Assembly (NCBI RefSeq): GCF_000772935.1
Contig: NZ_JPVR01000067.1
Span: 51,111-115,110 of the forward strand
Length of the DNA: 64,000 bases
Direction of reading: 5' to 3'
Origin: Lysinibacillus boronitolerans JCM 21713 = 10a = NBRC 103108
GTDB taxonomy: Bacteria > Bacillota > Bacilli > Bacillales_A > Planococcaceae
A model generated the notes under the pieces. That model did no database searches and was not told the origin of the DNA. It saw nothing but the letters and a program-made list of their open reading frames with translations. Every line of letters starts with the position of its first letter. Position 1 is the first letter of the stretch. Positions 43,450 through 51,970 of this stretch are shown piece by piece. A program made the translations under genes and the position numbers.

Positions 43450-43514
43450 ATATCCCACTCTTTCTTCTATCATGCCCAGCTCGCAATACATTGGACATAA
43501 ATAGCCTTCCTGCT

Positions 43515-43590
43515 ATCAATTACGCCTCAGCATAATTGCGTCCAGCTTGCTCGAAAAGCTCCATATGAGCGTTTTCTGCTGAATCAAGAA
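43515..43590. repeat. Interspersed intergenic repeat, copy 1
   Basis: Shares ACGCCTCAGC, AGCTTGCTCGAAAAG and GCGTTTTCTGCTGAA, in that order, with 53195-53300. It also has a CAATTA/TAATTG palindrome at its left end. Confidence 0.6.
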
Positions 43591-43735
43591 AAACTTCTAC
43601 TTTATTGGTATAATTTGTACTATACGCATCCTATAAAAAATCACCATTCAAGCAGCACAATAGACCGTATTTTTGACATAATTAACTAAAATTTTACAAC
43701 ATTTTAGTTGAATGTGTCACTTTTTAACCATTGAA

Positions 43736-43766
43736 AAAGGACTTCCATTGAATGAATGAAAGTCCT
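43736..43766 (-). terminator. Terminator of the YbjQ/deoxyribosyltransferase operon
   Basis: AGAAGGACTTT and AAGTCCTTTTT arms on the minus strand. Confidence 0.65.
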
Positions 43767-43775
43767 TCTACTCTT

Positions 43776-44093
43776 TTATTTGAATTTTACAGCTGTTCCA
43801 TATACCAATACTTCGGATGTACCATCCATGACAGATGAAGTAGCATAACGAACGCCTACAACTGCATCTGCCCCTAATTGTTTGGCTTCCTCTACCATTG
43901 CCTCTGTGGCAATTTCACGAGAGCGCACAAGCATTTCCGCATACTCCTTCATTTCTCCACCTACAATATTGCGAAGTCCTGCTATCATGTCACGACCAAT
44001 ATTTCTAGATTGAACAGAATTCCCTTTCACCAGCCCTAATGTTTCCGTGATATCTTTTCCTGCCACAATGTCTGATGTAGCTAATAGCATCAT
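43776..44093 (-). CDS. YbjQ/UPF0145-family protein, 105 aa
   Basis: The whole length fits this small conserved family: LATSDIVAGKDITETLGLVK at the start, GRDMIAGLRNIVGGEMKEYA in the middle, and EAKQLGADAVVGVRYATSSV near the end. It forms pentameric beta-alpha rings in solved members, and a heavy-metal-binding role has been suggested but not shown. It overlaps the preceding deoxyribosyltransferase gene by four bases (ATGA), so the two are translationally coupled. Confidence 0.85.
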   Translation of the reverse strand: MMLLATSDIVAGKDITETLGLVKGNSVQSRNIGRDMIAGLRNIVGGEMKEYAEMLVRSREIATEAMVEEAKQLGADAVVGVRYATSSVMDGTSEVLVYGTAVKFK

Positions 44094-44581
44094 GATGCCT
44101 CCCCGTTTTGTAGTTTTTGTATGGCTTCCACAGCCTCTTCAATAGAAGATGTAATCACGCCATTGCGTTTAATTAACCCCACAACAAATAAATTACGATA
44201 AACAAACTGATTCTCTAGCCCATCTCGGATCAGTGCCTCTATTTTTTGCATATTGTCCCGCCCCTGTTGACGAACATCTGTTAGCACACCAATAATGGGA
44301 CGATTCAGCATAGAAAATGCACCTATCTCTGCGGCAACGCCTGAATCAATTTCCACCCCATCTAATACAGCTATCAGAACATCGCTACTTTGGAGCATCT
44401 CTAAATCTGCTTGGGCAATCGCTAAGCTATCTGCATAGGCAGATTTATCATTGATGGCCTCATTCTCCTGAGGTACGTATAATGCGATGCCTGGAACTGC
44501 CTCACGAATAGCTGCTGCCAATTGTTCATTTACAAAACGATCGCCTAACGAAAATAACCCATTTGCTAAATATGCTTTCAT
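44090..44581 (-). CDS. Nucleoside 2-deoxyribosyltransferase-like protein, 163 aa
   Basis: A Rossmann-like fold with AYLANGLFSLGDRFVNEQLA at the N-terminus (substrate-binding Tyr and Phe/Arg region), SSDVLIAVLDGVEIDSGVAA, and EIG with the catalytic Glu of the family's D-x-G-x-x-x-E-x-G motif. Members exchange bases between deoxynucleosides or hydrolyse nucleotides. NRPIIGVLTDVRQ continues the fold. The role is probably nucleotide salvage or sanitation, and specificity is unknown. Coupled to the YbjQ gene. Confidence 0.75.
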   Translation of the reverse strand: MKAYLANGLFSLGDRFVNEQLAAAIREAVPGIALYVPQENEAINDKSAYADSLAIAQADLEMLQSSDVLIAVLDGVEIDSGVAAEIGAFSMLNRPIIGVLTDVRQQGRDNMQKIEALIRDGLENQFVYRNLFVVGLIKRNGVITSSIEEAVEAIQKLQNGEAS

Positions 44582-44593
44582 GTATAAAACTCC

Positions 44594-45028
44594 TTAACCA
44601 ATTGTTTTTTCAAATATAATTTTATGTCTGCCTTTTTCATCAATAAATGTTGAAAGTATATCGAAACCATGCTTGAGGTTGGTAATGAGCATGGCTTTGA
44701 ATGTATTTCTTCCATATGTACGAACTTTGTGAAAGCCTAAAGTCTTGATATGTTCATGCTGTTGTTTCATTAATTGACTTGCAATTCCCTGACCTCGATA
44801 TGCTACTTGGACGCCACCCAACCAACTATAAAAAATACCATCTGGATGTGGGTAGCCTAATTTAAAGCCGATCAATGTGTCACCTTCCACTGCCAATATG
44901 CAAAGAAGGCCTTCTTTCTTTTCTAGCTTTTCGAGTGGCAAATTAGCTCCATCAAAAACGTGTGCGTGGATTTCCTGTAATTGTTCAAGCCAAGCATAGG
45001 GTATGCCTTCTATTGTCACAATATGCAT
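44594..45028 (-). CDS. GNAT-family acetyltransferase, 144 aa
   Basis: A compact GNAT domain: YSWLGGVQVAYRGQGIASQL holds the acetyl-CoA loop (RGQGIA), and KVRTYGRNTFKAMLITNLKH continues motif B. The tail DEKGRHKIIFEKTIG is a final strand. The substrate is unknown. GAGGTG fits ATG 45028. The upstream GTG/ATG codons at 45037/45034 are too close to it. It lies 12 bases upstream of the deoxyribosyltransferase gene and is probably in the same operon. Confidence 0.75.
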   Translation of the reverse strand: MHIVTIEGIPYAWLEQLQEIHAHVFDGANLPLEKLEKKEGLLCILAVEGDTLIGFKLGYPHPDGIFYSWLGGVQVAYRGQGIASQLMKQQHEHIKTLGFHKVRTYGRNTFKAMLITNLKHGFDILSTFIDEKGRHKIIFEKTIG

Positions 45029-45211
45029 ATTCATCACCTCTGTCTGTCATTATAGCAGTTCTATAGCCTGAAGAAAAAGGTAGGCATCTGCTCCAAAAGC
45101 AATTATTATCACTGCATAAAAGTAACTATTTTCCATCTAAGCTATTTTCGACACCCATCAAATTCAGTATACTTGACCAAAATACAAAACAATAGCTAGG
45201 AGGAAATCCGA

Positions 45212-46378
45212 TTGACACCATTTACTAGTTGGTTAACCAATTCATTGCGCCCCTATTTCGGCCTACATACTTTAGAAGCACATTGGGAAACAATTCAGAT
45301 TCGAGAGGATTATTTTATTTGCCTTGAAGGTGATCTCATTAAAAAAAGAATTTTCGTGAATGAGCATAGCTACCAAGAAGCGGATGTCGACATTTTAACG
45401 CGTAAGCGTGAAGTCATCGTCCCTCAAACCGCGCGTGGAAAAGAAAAGAAATTGAATTACACCAATATCTCCGCTGTGAAAGCTGCAGGCGTTGTTTTTT
45501 CTGCTGGTCTAGGTAATGAAAACCATCCATCTAGCTATATCACAGCTCGTAACACTAAAACATATTATCAGCTACCATTAACAGGCTTTGAGCATTTAAC
45601 GACTAAGTCGGCTCTCTTGAATTGGTTACAGCAATTTCCCTCCCAGCTACCTGCAGATTACACAGACAAGCTAGAAAAGCTAACTAAAATGAAAAGTCTA
45701 CGCTATAAGACGGTACCAGGTGATATTTTTCGTGTAGAAATCGATTTATTTGTAGATGGCTATGTGCTTGTCATTGGCGACTTACGTCAAATGCAAAAGG
45801 ATCATCTATTTGGAGAAGATAGTATTTGGCATAATGTAATGACAATGCCATTGTTTGTACGGCCCTATTTGTTGACAACGACAGAGCGCCTGCCTTCTCT
45901 TGAGGAAATCATATCTGCTCCATTGGCCCCTCAAACACATATTGTGATGGATGACCATTTTATGCGAGGATGCTATGAAAAGATTGGCCATAAAATGTTA
46001 ACAGAATCCGATATTGTATTTCCAATGGGCTATGGCGTGACACTAAACTATGGGAAAGAGCCTCGATACCGTTTATCCTGGGGAACAGGAACAATTAGTA
46101 AACCTGCACCTTCTACCTCCTATCAAACAGCTAGCCGTTTTACCAATCATGGTGTCTATGCAGGCGTTGCCAGTGATTGGTTGAAGCAAGAGGAAGGAAT
46201 TGTAACAGAGTCGCTAGATCATCCACACTTCCGCGAAGATCGTCAGCGGGCATTCGCTGAATTTAGTTTTCCAGAAGATATCTCCTACGATGACTTTAAT
46301 CGCCAAACGGGTGGCTTGACCCGCACCCAATATATTCATTACCTCAATAAAACCTATCATCGTACACACAAAAAATAG
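45212..46378 (+). CDS. Hypothetical protein with an Imm26-like segment, 388 aa (TTG start)
   Basis: TTG 45212 has AGGAGG eight bases upstream. The central part (about residues 165-250), starting KTVPGDIFRVEIDLFVDGYV and followed by LVIGDLRQ, resembles the barrel of Imm26/HocA-like immunity proteins. The N-terminal 150 residues and the C-terminal part (YGVTLNYGKEPRYRLSWGTG) are beta-rich and unassigned. No signal peptide. The similarity is by motif pattern only. Confidence 0.5.
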   Translation: MTPFTSWLTNSLRPYFGLHTLEAHWETIQIREDYFICLEGDLIKKRIFVNEHSYQEADVDILTRKREVIVPQTARGKEKKLNYTNISAVKAAGVVFSAGLGNENHPSSYITARNTKTYYQLPLTGFEHLTTKSALLNWLQQFPSQLPADYTDKLEKLTKMKSLRYKTVPGDIFRVEIDLFVDGYVLVIGDLRQMQKDHLFGEDSIWHNVMTMPLFVRPYLLTTTERLPSLEEIISAPLAPQTHIVMDDHFMRGCYEKIGHKMLTESDIVFPMGYGVTLNYGKEPRYRLSWGTGTISKPAPSTSYQTASRFTNHGVYAGVASDWLKQEEGIVTESLDHPHFREDRQRAFAEFSFPEDISYDDFNRQTGGLTRTQYIHYLNKTYHRTHKK

Positions 46379-46493
46379 AGGGAGCTTCTAGATGCGCCCT
46401 CTCCACTTTTTCATCGATGGTTGATTTCATCCAATAATTACTTATAATATAAAGATATCATTAACCAACTCCATCACTAGAGGTGCATTTTGT

Positions 46494-47528
46494 ATGTATT
46501 TTGGCATTATTCCACTGATTCTTTTCATCGTTTTTCTTATTTCTTACTTCAAAGACCCAAGAAAAATGATCAACGGACTATTATTTAATCTATTTATCTG
46601 TTCATTTCTGCTATTCTGCGTCATGCTATCTTTAGCATCTGACCATTACTTTTTAAGGCTTATTGTCATTATTCCACTGATTGCCCTTTTCATCTTAATT
46701 CCTTTTGGTATTGTTGCTTTAATGTTTGGTTTATTTTTAAATGCGAGAGTATTAATGAAGCGAGAAGGTAGACGTTTAGCCAATTCCTTAACATTACTTG
46801 TGGCGATTGGCATTTTACTTTTTATCCTATTACCCATTATCAATCCAGCAAGTTTGTTTTCAGTCCACCTCCAGCCCATTTTTGGTGGAATTTCACTCAT
46901 TACGTTTTATTTTTTTATCCATCTATCCAATTTTTTATCTGCTTATTTTCTCTACCAATTCAATCGCCCTCGATTGAATCAAGATTTTATTATTGTGCTA
47001 GGCAGTGGATTAATTAATGATAAGGTGCCTCCACTTTTAGCTAGTAGAATTCAAAAGGCAATTGATTTCTATCATAAGCAAGCAGCAGTGACCACTCCGC
47101 CTACCATTATTTTCTCTGGTGGACAAGGTCCTGATGAAAATCTACCCGAAGCTGAAGCGATGCAACGATATGCAATTGAAAAAGGTATTCCCATTGAGCA
47201 TACACTCCAGGAGAACCGCTCCGTGAATACCTATGAAAATATGTTATTTTCTAAGCAGCTCATGGATGATCGGAAGCAGGGTGAAGCCTACAACAGTATT
47301 TTCACCACGAATAATTTTCATCTTTTTCGTGCGGGTATTTATGCAAGACTCGCAGGCTTAGATAGTCAGGGCATTGGCTCTAAGACAGCCTTTTATTATT
47401 GGCCTAATGCGATGATTCGTGAATATGTAGCGATTGTTGTAATGGCACGAAAACGACATATGAAAATGATTGGACCTATCGTGATCATTTCGATTGCGCT
47501 ATCTCTATTCAGCTTTTTCTTTGTATAA
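46494..47528 (+). CDS. YdcF-family (DUF218) membrane protein, 344 aa
   Basis: Four to five N-terminal membrane helices (residues 1-160) precede a DUF218 domain: FIIVLGSGLINDKVPPLLAS near 165, TIIFSGGQGPDENLPEAEAM near 205, NRSVNTYENMLFSK and TTNNFHLFRAGIYARLAGL. A final C-terminal helix follows. DUF218 proteins such as SanA and ElyC act at the cell envelope and may bind nucleotide-linked precursors. The enzyme activity is not established. TTTTGT upstream is a poor ribosome binding site, with AGAGGTG eleven bases before the ATG. Confidence 0.8.
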   Translation: MYFGIIPLILFIVFLISYFKDPRKMINGLLFNLFICSFLLFCVMLSLASDHYFLRLIVIIPLIALFILIPFGIVALMFGLFLNARVLMKREGRRLANSLTLLVAIGILLFILLPIINPASLFSVHLQPIFGGISLITFYFFIHLSNFLSAYFLYQFNRPRLNQDFIIVLGSGLINDKVPPLLASRIQKAIDFYHKQAAVTTPPTIIFSGGQGPDENLPEAEAMQRYAIEKGIPIEHTLQENRSVNTYENMLFSKQLMDDRKQGEAYNSIFTTNNFHLFRAGIYARLAGLDSQGIGSKTAFYYWPNAMIREYVAIVVMARKRHMKMIGPIVIISIALSLFSFFFV

Positions 47529-47535
47529 GTTCTAG

Positions 47536-47580
47536 CAAAAGGATTCGTACACTTTTTAGAAAGTGTTTCGAATCCTTTTG
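47536..47580. terminator. Bidirectional terminator between convergent genes
   Basis: AAAAGGATTCG and CGAATCCTTTT outer arms with a nested ACACTTT/AAAGTGT stem. Confidence 0.75.
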
Positions 47581-47586
47581 ATGCTG

Positions 47587-48060
47587 TTATACCCAAAATT
47601 TCTTCATCTGTTGTTCATATAATGTCTCATAGTAAAATTTTCGAGGATAGCGTTGCTCTTGTAATACCTGATAGAGAATGGATTGACCTTCCTCATAGCG
47701 AATCCCCTCCTCACAATTATCAAACAGTTTTCGTGTTAGCTGTCTTACTAGGTGAACATCTTTCGTGTTCACTCTCCAGCCAAATTGAATTAAATCCAGT
47801 TGATCGAGCGGATCTCGATAAGTATCAAGTACCACACAGACATGTGGCTGCTGCTTATTCGCAAATACCAAAACATGTCCCGTATGAATGGATTGACCAA
47901 AATAACGTTCGTAAATCTCTGCTATCGGTACTTGGATTTCAAGCACATTCATGATCGTCTGTAAAGTTGGATGTGCTATATAGTCATCGCTTGTCTCATC
48001 TGGGTATTCAACCAACTCCATGATTGAAGCCATTATCCAAAAATCATAGGTCACTTCCAA
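47587..48060 (-). CDS. Hypothetical soluble protein, 157 aa
   Basis: No recognised family. Mixed alpha/beta; HVLVFANKQQPHVCVVLDTY is a probable beta hairpin and the C-terminal half is helical and basic. There is no signal peptide. Its start lies nine bases after the DUF4259 gene stop, so they form an operon. It sits at the end of a run of immunity-type proteins and may itself be one, by association only. Confidence 0.55.
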   Translation of the reverse strand: MEVTYDFWIMASIMELVEYPDETSDDYIAHPTLQTIMNVLEIQVPIAEIYERYFGQSIHTGHVLVFANKQQPHVCVVLDTYRDPLDQLDLIQFGWRVNTKDVHLVRQLTRKLFDNCEEGIRYEEGQSILYQVLQEQRYPRKFYYETLYEQQMKKFWV

Positions 48061-48069
48061 TCACTCCAT

Positions 48070-48543
48070 CTATTTTAATTGTGGCAAACGGTTAATCGCT
48101 TGTTCCACGGTTTGAATAAGATAGGCTAAGTTGGACTGCCATTCAGGCCAACTCTTGGACTCTTGCCATAATTCTACAATCTCTCTACTACCATGTTGAT
48201 CAGGTACTTCATCTCGAATGTCCTGTAAATACCGCAATATAAATGTCAAAGAGCTTTCATCTACTACCCATTGTATTTGTCTATCCTTACTTTCTTGACC
48301 ATAAATGGTTCCAGTATTCAAATATTGACTATAAAGCTCTGCCAAAGCCAGGGCACTCATATCGTAGAAAAAATCTATATCCTCCAATGTTTTACCAAAA
48401 AAGCCTTGCTGTTTCATTGCCTGTACAATACCCGATAATGGTAGCTGATTGGATTCCTTATGCTGTTCCATAAACTCCTGTAAAAACGCCACCACATCTA
48501 AACCTTCATCACTTTCCAATGCTTTGTATCCCCAAGCACCCAT
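48070..48543 (-). CDS. DUF4259-family protein, 157 aa
   Basis: MGAWGYKALESDEGLDVVAF is the N-terminal signature of DUF4259, small soluble proteins often found among immunity and toxin-associated genes. A helical body follows, with FILRYLQDIRDEVPD and LAYLIQTVEQAINRL at the end. AGAGAGGTG lies upstream of the ATG. First gene of a two-gene unit with the 157-aa protein downstream, in the immunity-type cluster. Confidence 0.75.
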   Translation of the reverse strand: MGAWGYKALESDEGLDVVAFLQEFMEQHKESNQLPLSGIVQAMKQQGFFGKTLEDIDFFYDMSALALAELYSQYLNTGTIYGQESKDRQIQWVVDESSLTFILRYLQDIRDEVPDQHGSREIVELWQESKSWPEWQSNLAYLIQTVEQAINRLPQLK

Positions 48544-48718
48544 CTCACTGCACCTCTCTTTTTTATTCTAGTAAAGCTCTGGTAAAAGTAAAATCTGTAC
48601 ATTATTAGTGCATGACCATGGCAGCAGTCCATTATGGTATGCGCTCTTAAAATTCCTTCGCTATACCAATAATCCTCAGCATCCTTTGGTCCATCTTTTG
48701 ATCGATAACTGCTCCTTT

Positions 48719-49519
48719 TTATAGGTAGGAGCCAAAGTAAAACTTCATCTTTTCCTGTGAATAGCCATCCTGTCCTCTCCAAGTCGCCATTGACATAAAA
48801 TCAGTTCCACGTCCACGCTCCTTGCGATAATCATCCTTTGATACGAGTAGTCCCGCATAACCCCAGATTTCCATGACCACATCTCGTTCATGTTGATTGG
48901 ACTTGAAAACATCTTTCCAGCGCTTTTCTAGCTGTCTAGCTGCATCTGTGTCGTTACAGGATTCTATTGCTGTTACCATCTGTTTTAAGATGGCTACGTC
49001 TTCCTCACTTACATTCAATGCCTCTTGTTCTTTCACTAGGCATTCTAGGTCTAGTAAACAATAGACGAGCCAATTGAGACGAACCCCTCCCCACTTGATG
49101 CGTTCAAAATTTAGCACATTTAAATCCTCATTGACATATGTAGCATTGGACATGATTTTCCGCTCGTTACAGTAGCCACAGCCACTATAGGAGACCAATG
49201 CTACAGGTTGTTCGTAATACGTATGCTTCGGTAAATCCTGCGTAAGAGCCCAGCTCGATAAGGCGCTGCGTAAATGAACTTTGCGCGTCGATAAGCTATG
49301 CAAAAATGCCTTTACCACAAGCTCCTTTGTTAAGTATTTTTCATGAAGCTGTTGCAATCTTTGTACACATTCATCATGGGAAATCGTTAATCGATCAAAC
49401 ATCAAGCCCTTACTTTTAGCATATTGAAAATCTACTTCTGTATAGGTATAACCACCTGAACGCCATCCACCAGATTGCCAATAGGTTTGCATTAATATTT
49501 TCTTTGCTTTTTGGTCCAT
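48719..49519 (-). CDS. Hypothetical soluble protein, 266 aa
   Basis: ATG 49519 has GAGGAGAG upstream. The open frame back to 49633 overlaps the ankyrin gene and is not used. A GCGYCNERK segment near residue 130 holds one CxxC-type pair. The rest is helical, with Trp-rich patches (QTYWQSGGWRSGGYTYTEVD). No family recognised. It starts 17 bases after the ankyrin-repeat gene, so the two are co-transcribed. Confidence 0.5.
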   Translation of the reverse strand: MDQKAKKILMQTYWQSGGWRSGGYTYTEVDFQYAKSKGLMFDRLTISHDECVQRLQQLHEKYLTKELVVKAFLHSLSTRKVHLRSALSSWALTQDLPKHTYYEQPVALVSYSGCGYCNERKIMSNATYVNEDLNVLNFERIKWGGVRLNWLVYCLLDLECLVKEQEALNVSEEDVAILKQMVTAIESCNDTDAARQLEKRWKDVFKSNQHERDVVMEIWGYAGLLVSKDDYRKERGRGTDFMSMATWRGQDGYSQEKMKFYFGSYL

Positions 49520-49536
49520 TACTCTCTCCTCGCTAG

Positions 49537-50232
49537 CTAGCACTTTAATTTTTCTTGTAAGGTTAGTGCCATCTCTTTCCATGGTCGCTTCCAATCGGAA
49601 CTCGCTATCTCTTCCTCTGTTAGTGCTAGCCAATATTCTCCTTCCATTAGCTCAAACATGTCTATCATGGTAATAGGGGCACAAACTGGATTAGCTAATG
49701 CTGTGAGCATGGGCTCGGGGCCATCATCCCAGTTATAGCTATTGACAATGGCATGTAAAATAACAGCTGATGATACCTTGCTTATGCGCTGGCACATTGT
49801 ATTGAGAGAATCCTCGTATAAAATGGCATCAGCTTGCTGTTGTTCTTCTGCATTCAAAGTTAGACGGATTGCACCTGGTGTATCTACCAATAAATCAGCT
49901 ATTCTTGCATGCTCCCTTGCTGCAAACCAAGCTGTAGCGGTAATCCCCTCTGGCTCAGATAAATTTACACCCTTTGCAAGTAGTAAAGAAATCACTTCTT
50001 TCTGCTTAAACTTTACCGCTTTTTTAAGTGCTGTATCACCAAGCTTATCTCGCGCCTCCAAGTCTATATGCTGTGCCAAAAGAAGCTTGATTCCTTCATG
50101 TGGCATTCGATTTGTTATAAAAAGCATTAATGGTGTTCTCCCACGTGCATCTCGCTCATTTACATCTAATTTACTAATGGCCTCACGAACGACCTCTAAA
50201 TCCTTGGATTTACTCACTTCGGTCCATTCCAT
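49537..50232 (-). CDS. Ankyrin-repeat protein, 231 aa
   Basis: Three ankyrin repeats fill residues 20-115: NERDARGRTPLMLFI, LEARDKLGDTALKKAVKFKQ and LSEPEGITATAWFAAREHAR, each followed by a helix such as EVISLLLAKGVN. The C-terminal 110 residues form an unassigned helical domain. Ankyrin proteins of this kind are common immunity proteins. ATG 50232 follows GGGGGTAGACGA. It lies 13 bases after the large upstream gene, in an operon of at least three genes. Confidence 0.75.
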   Translation of the reverse strand: MEWTEVSKSKDLEVVREAISKLDVNERDARGRTPLMLFITNRMPHEGIKLLLAQHIDLEARDKLGDTALKKAVKFKQKEVISLLLAKGVNLSEPEGITATAWFAAREHARIADLLVDTPGAIRLTLNAEEQQQADAILYEDSLNTMCQRISKVSSAVILHAIVNSYNWDDGPEPMLTALANPVCAPITMIDMFELMEGEYWLALTEEEIASSDWKRPWKEMALTLQEKLKC

Positions 50233-50245
50233 TCGTCTACCCCCT

Positions 50246-51907
50246 TCAGGAATCCATCCATTGCAGTAATTTCTCAAGTTCATCCCTTATTGGTGCTGAT
50301 TCTTGCTTTAGTCGCTGAGCAAGCTTCTTGGAACTACCAAATATTCGATATAAAACAAATGGACGCTGATAATCTGCTTTCTTTTCAAGTTCTTGTCCGA
50401 GTGCCACGAGCAAATCTAAATCCATGATGTCAATGTTCTTTATTGGCTTTGCTGATTCACTTGCACCAAGTAAAATAGCTACAAACACAGGCATCCTCTC
50501 TACTGATAAGCCATGAGCTTCAAGAAAAGCTTCCGCATAAGCATCTTGCACGGATTGATGCTCTGTATCAACGAGTAACATATATCGTTGAACAAGCGGA
50601 AAATAATCCTTACTATAAAGCCCTAATCCAAAAACCGCATAGGTGCTGGGCATAGCTGATTTTTCGCTCGGCTCAACATCCTGGTACCAAGCAAATTCCT
50701 CCATAGCGAGCTGGGCATAGTCCGCTAATAAAGGGAAAAGATTTGGATATTGTAGGCAATTGGCGAAAAATTGATGAAGCTTTGATTTTGCTACCTTTTT
50801 AATAGGAAGATAATTTTTCGCTTTACTCTTTAAAGTCAGCTTATAGCCCGTTGGAAAACCTTCTTCTAACAGTTGAATGATATAGTAAAGGGCTTCACGA
50901 TAAGCATTTTCCTCTTCTACCATCACTCGTATATCAATCGTTTGTAAAATATCATTTGCCTGTCCTTCGAATACATCCCGCTTTCTTATACTTTCAAAAC
51001 GACCGCTTCCTTTTTCCAAATAATTAGCTGCCTGCTGCGAGCCAAGCTGCTTCGCAAGTTCCAAGTATTCTAATCGAGTGGCTGGCTCTTTTTGACCAAT
51101 CTTCAACGCGACATAAAGAAAGAAATCTAGTTTTTCCTGCTCTAGTTGCTGTACCGAGTCCTCTGTTTTCAATACCCACTCTTTCCTATAATCGCCTGCT
51201 TGTTCAAAATAGTGCGTTAAAAAATGCTCCTCTGCCCACTGCTTAAAGGCCATTGTATAATAATAAATCCATTTGTCTAAACGTTCTTTATTCGCCCGAT
51301 GCTTTTCTTGAAGCCGATGAATAAGTGGTTCGACTTCCTCAGCTGTTTGATGGAAAAAATGTGGATTGACCAAATGCTGCGCAAGGAAAAATTCATCATT
51401 GTCACTTGGCCTAACTGGTAGCTCTGCCATCACCTTTGTTTCTATAAAGCTTGCCAGCACTTGTTTCGTAGACGCCAGTTTACGATTATTCAACAGCTCC
51501 TTTTGATAATGAAGCACCGTTTTATCATGCTCAAATTCAAGCACGACCTCAAAGCGGTAATCAAAAAATCGGGGACCGTATTGCTCAGATTGAAACACTT
51601 CCTCTGCTTTAGTACATAGAGCGCTAAAAAGCTCTTCAATCTGCTGGACATCTGTAAATTCTTGTATGTATGAACCCGCTCCCACCTTATAGGAGCTATC
51701 ACTCCAACTAAATGGCTCATAAACATCTATAAAGATCGTGCCATTAGGACTTTTCCCTTTTTTCCAGGCGACTTTCAAATATTGAAGGATGCCTGCTTGT
51801 AACCTACTTTGCTCTTTTAGGTCTGTTATTCGTTTACTCTCTTGTTGATAAACAGCCGTGAGTTGCTCCCACACAGCCGCTAGAAAATGCTCTACACACT
51901 GCTTCAC
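50246..51907 (-). CDS. Large helical hypothetical protein (possibly DUF6138), 553 aa
   Basis: Almost entirely alpha-helical, without signal or membrane segments. It begins MKQCVEHFLAAVWEQLTAVY. A beta-rich stretch near 55-125 (GTIFIDVYEPFSWSD, YRFEVVLEFEHDKTV) interrupts the helices, and SEL1-like/TPR-like helices (EYLELAKQLGSQQAANYLEK) lie in the centre. The resemblance to DUF6138 is from memory and uncertain. First gene of the ankyrin operon, with AAAGGGAGG upstream of the ATG. Confidence 0.55.
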   Translation of the reverse strand: MKQCVEHFLAAVWEQLTAVYQQESKRITDLKEQSRLQAGILQYLKVAWKKGKSPNGTIFIDVYEPFSWSDSSYKVGAGSYIQEFTDVQQIEELFSALCTKAEEVFQSEQYGPRFFDYRFEVVLEFEHDKTVLHYQKELLNNRKLASTKQVLASFIETKVMAELPVRPSDNDEFFLAQHLVNPHFFHQTAEEVEPLIHRLQEKHRANKERLDKWIYYYTMAFKQWAEEHFLTHYFEQAGDYRKEWVLKTEDSVQQLEQEKLDFFLYVALKIGQKEPATRLEYLELAKQLGSQQAANYLEKGSGRFESIRKRDVFEGQANDILQTIDIRVMVEEENAYREALYYIIQLLEEGFPTGYKLTLKSKAKNYLPIKKVAKSKLHQFFANCLQYPNLFPLLADYAQLAMEEFAWYQDVEPSEKSAMPSTYAVFGLGLYSKDYFPLVQRYMLLVDTEHQSVQDAYAEAFLEAHGLSVERMPVFVAILLGASESAKPIKNIDIMDLDLLVALGQELEKKADYQRPFVLYRIFGSSKKLAQRLKQESAPIRDELEKLLQWMDS

Positions 51908-51937
51908 TGTAAAACCTCCCTTTCTATTGTTAGAGAA

Positions 51938-51968
51938 AAATCTCCCGCTAAAGCTAGCGAGAGATTCA
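51938..51968 (-). terminator. Terminator of the SUFU gene
   Basis: AATCTCTCGCT and AGCGGGAGATT arms, TTTTTC on the minus strand. It separates SUFU from the ankyrin operon. Confidence 0.65.
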
Positions 51969-51970
51969 TC

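Larger units (their letters stand above)
43450..43775. other. Intergenic stretch with an interspersed repeat
   Basis: It contains CAATTACGCCTCAGCATAATTG, an AGCTTGCTCGAAAAG block and GCGTTTTCTGCTGAA, all of which have partial counterparts at 53195-53300. A terminator lies at 43736-43766. Confidence 0.5.

Noticed and set aside
48498..48782. 94-aa minus-strand frame between the DUF4259 and 266-aa genes
   Set aside because: It overlaps both genes in another frame, and the only Shine-Dalgarno nearby belongs to the DUF4259 gene.
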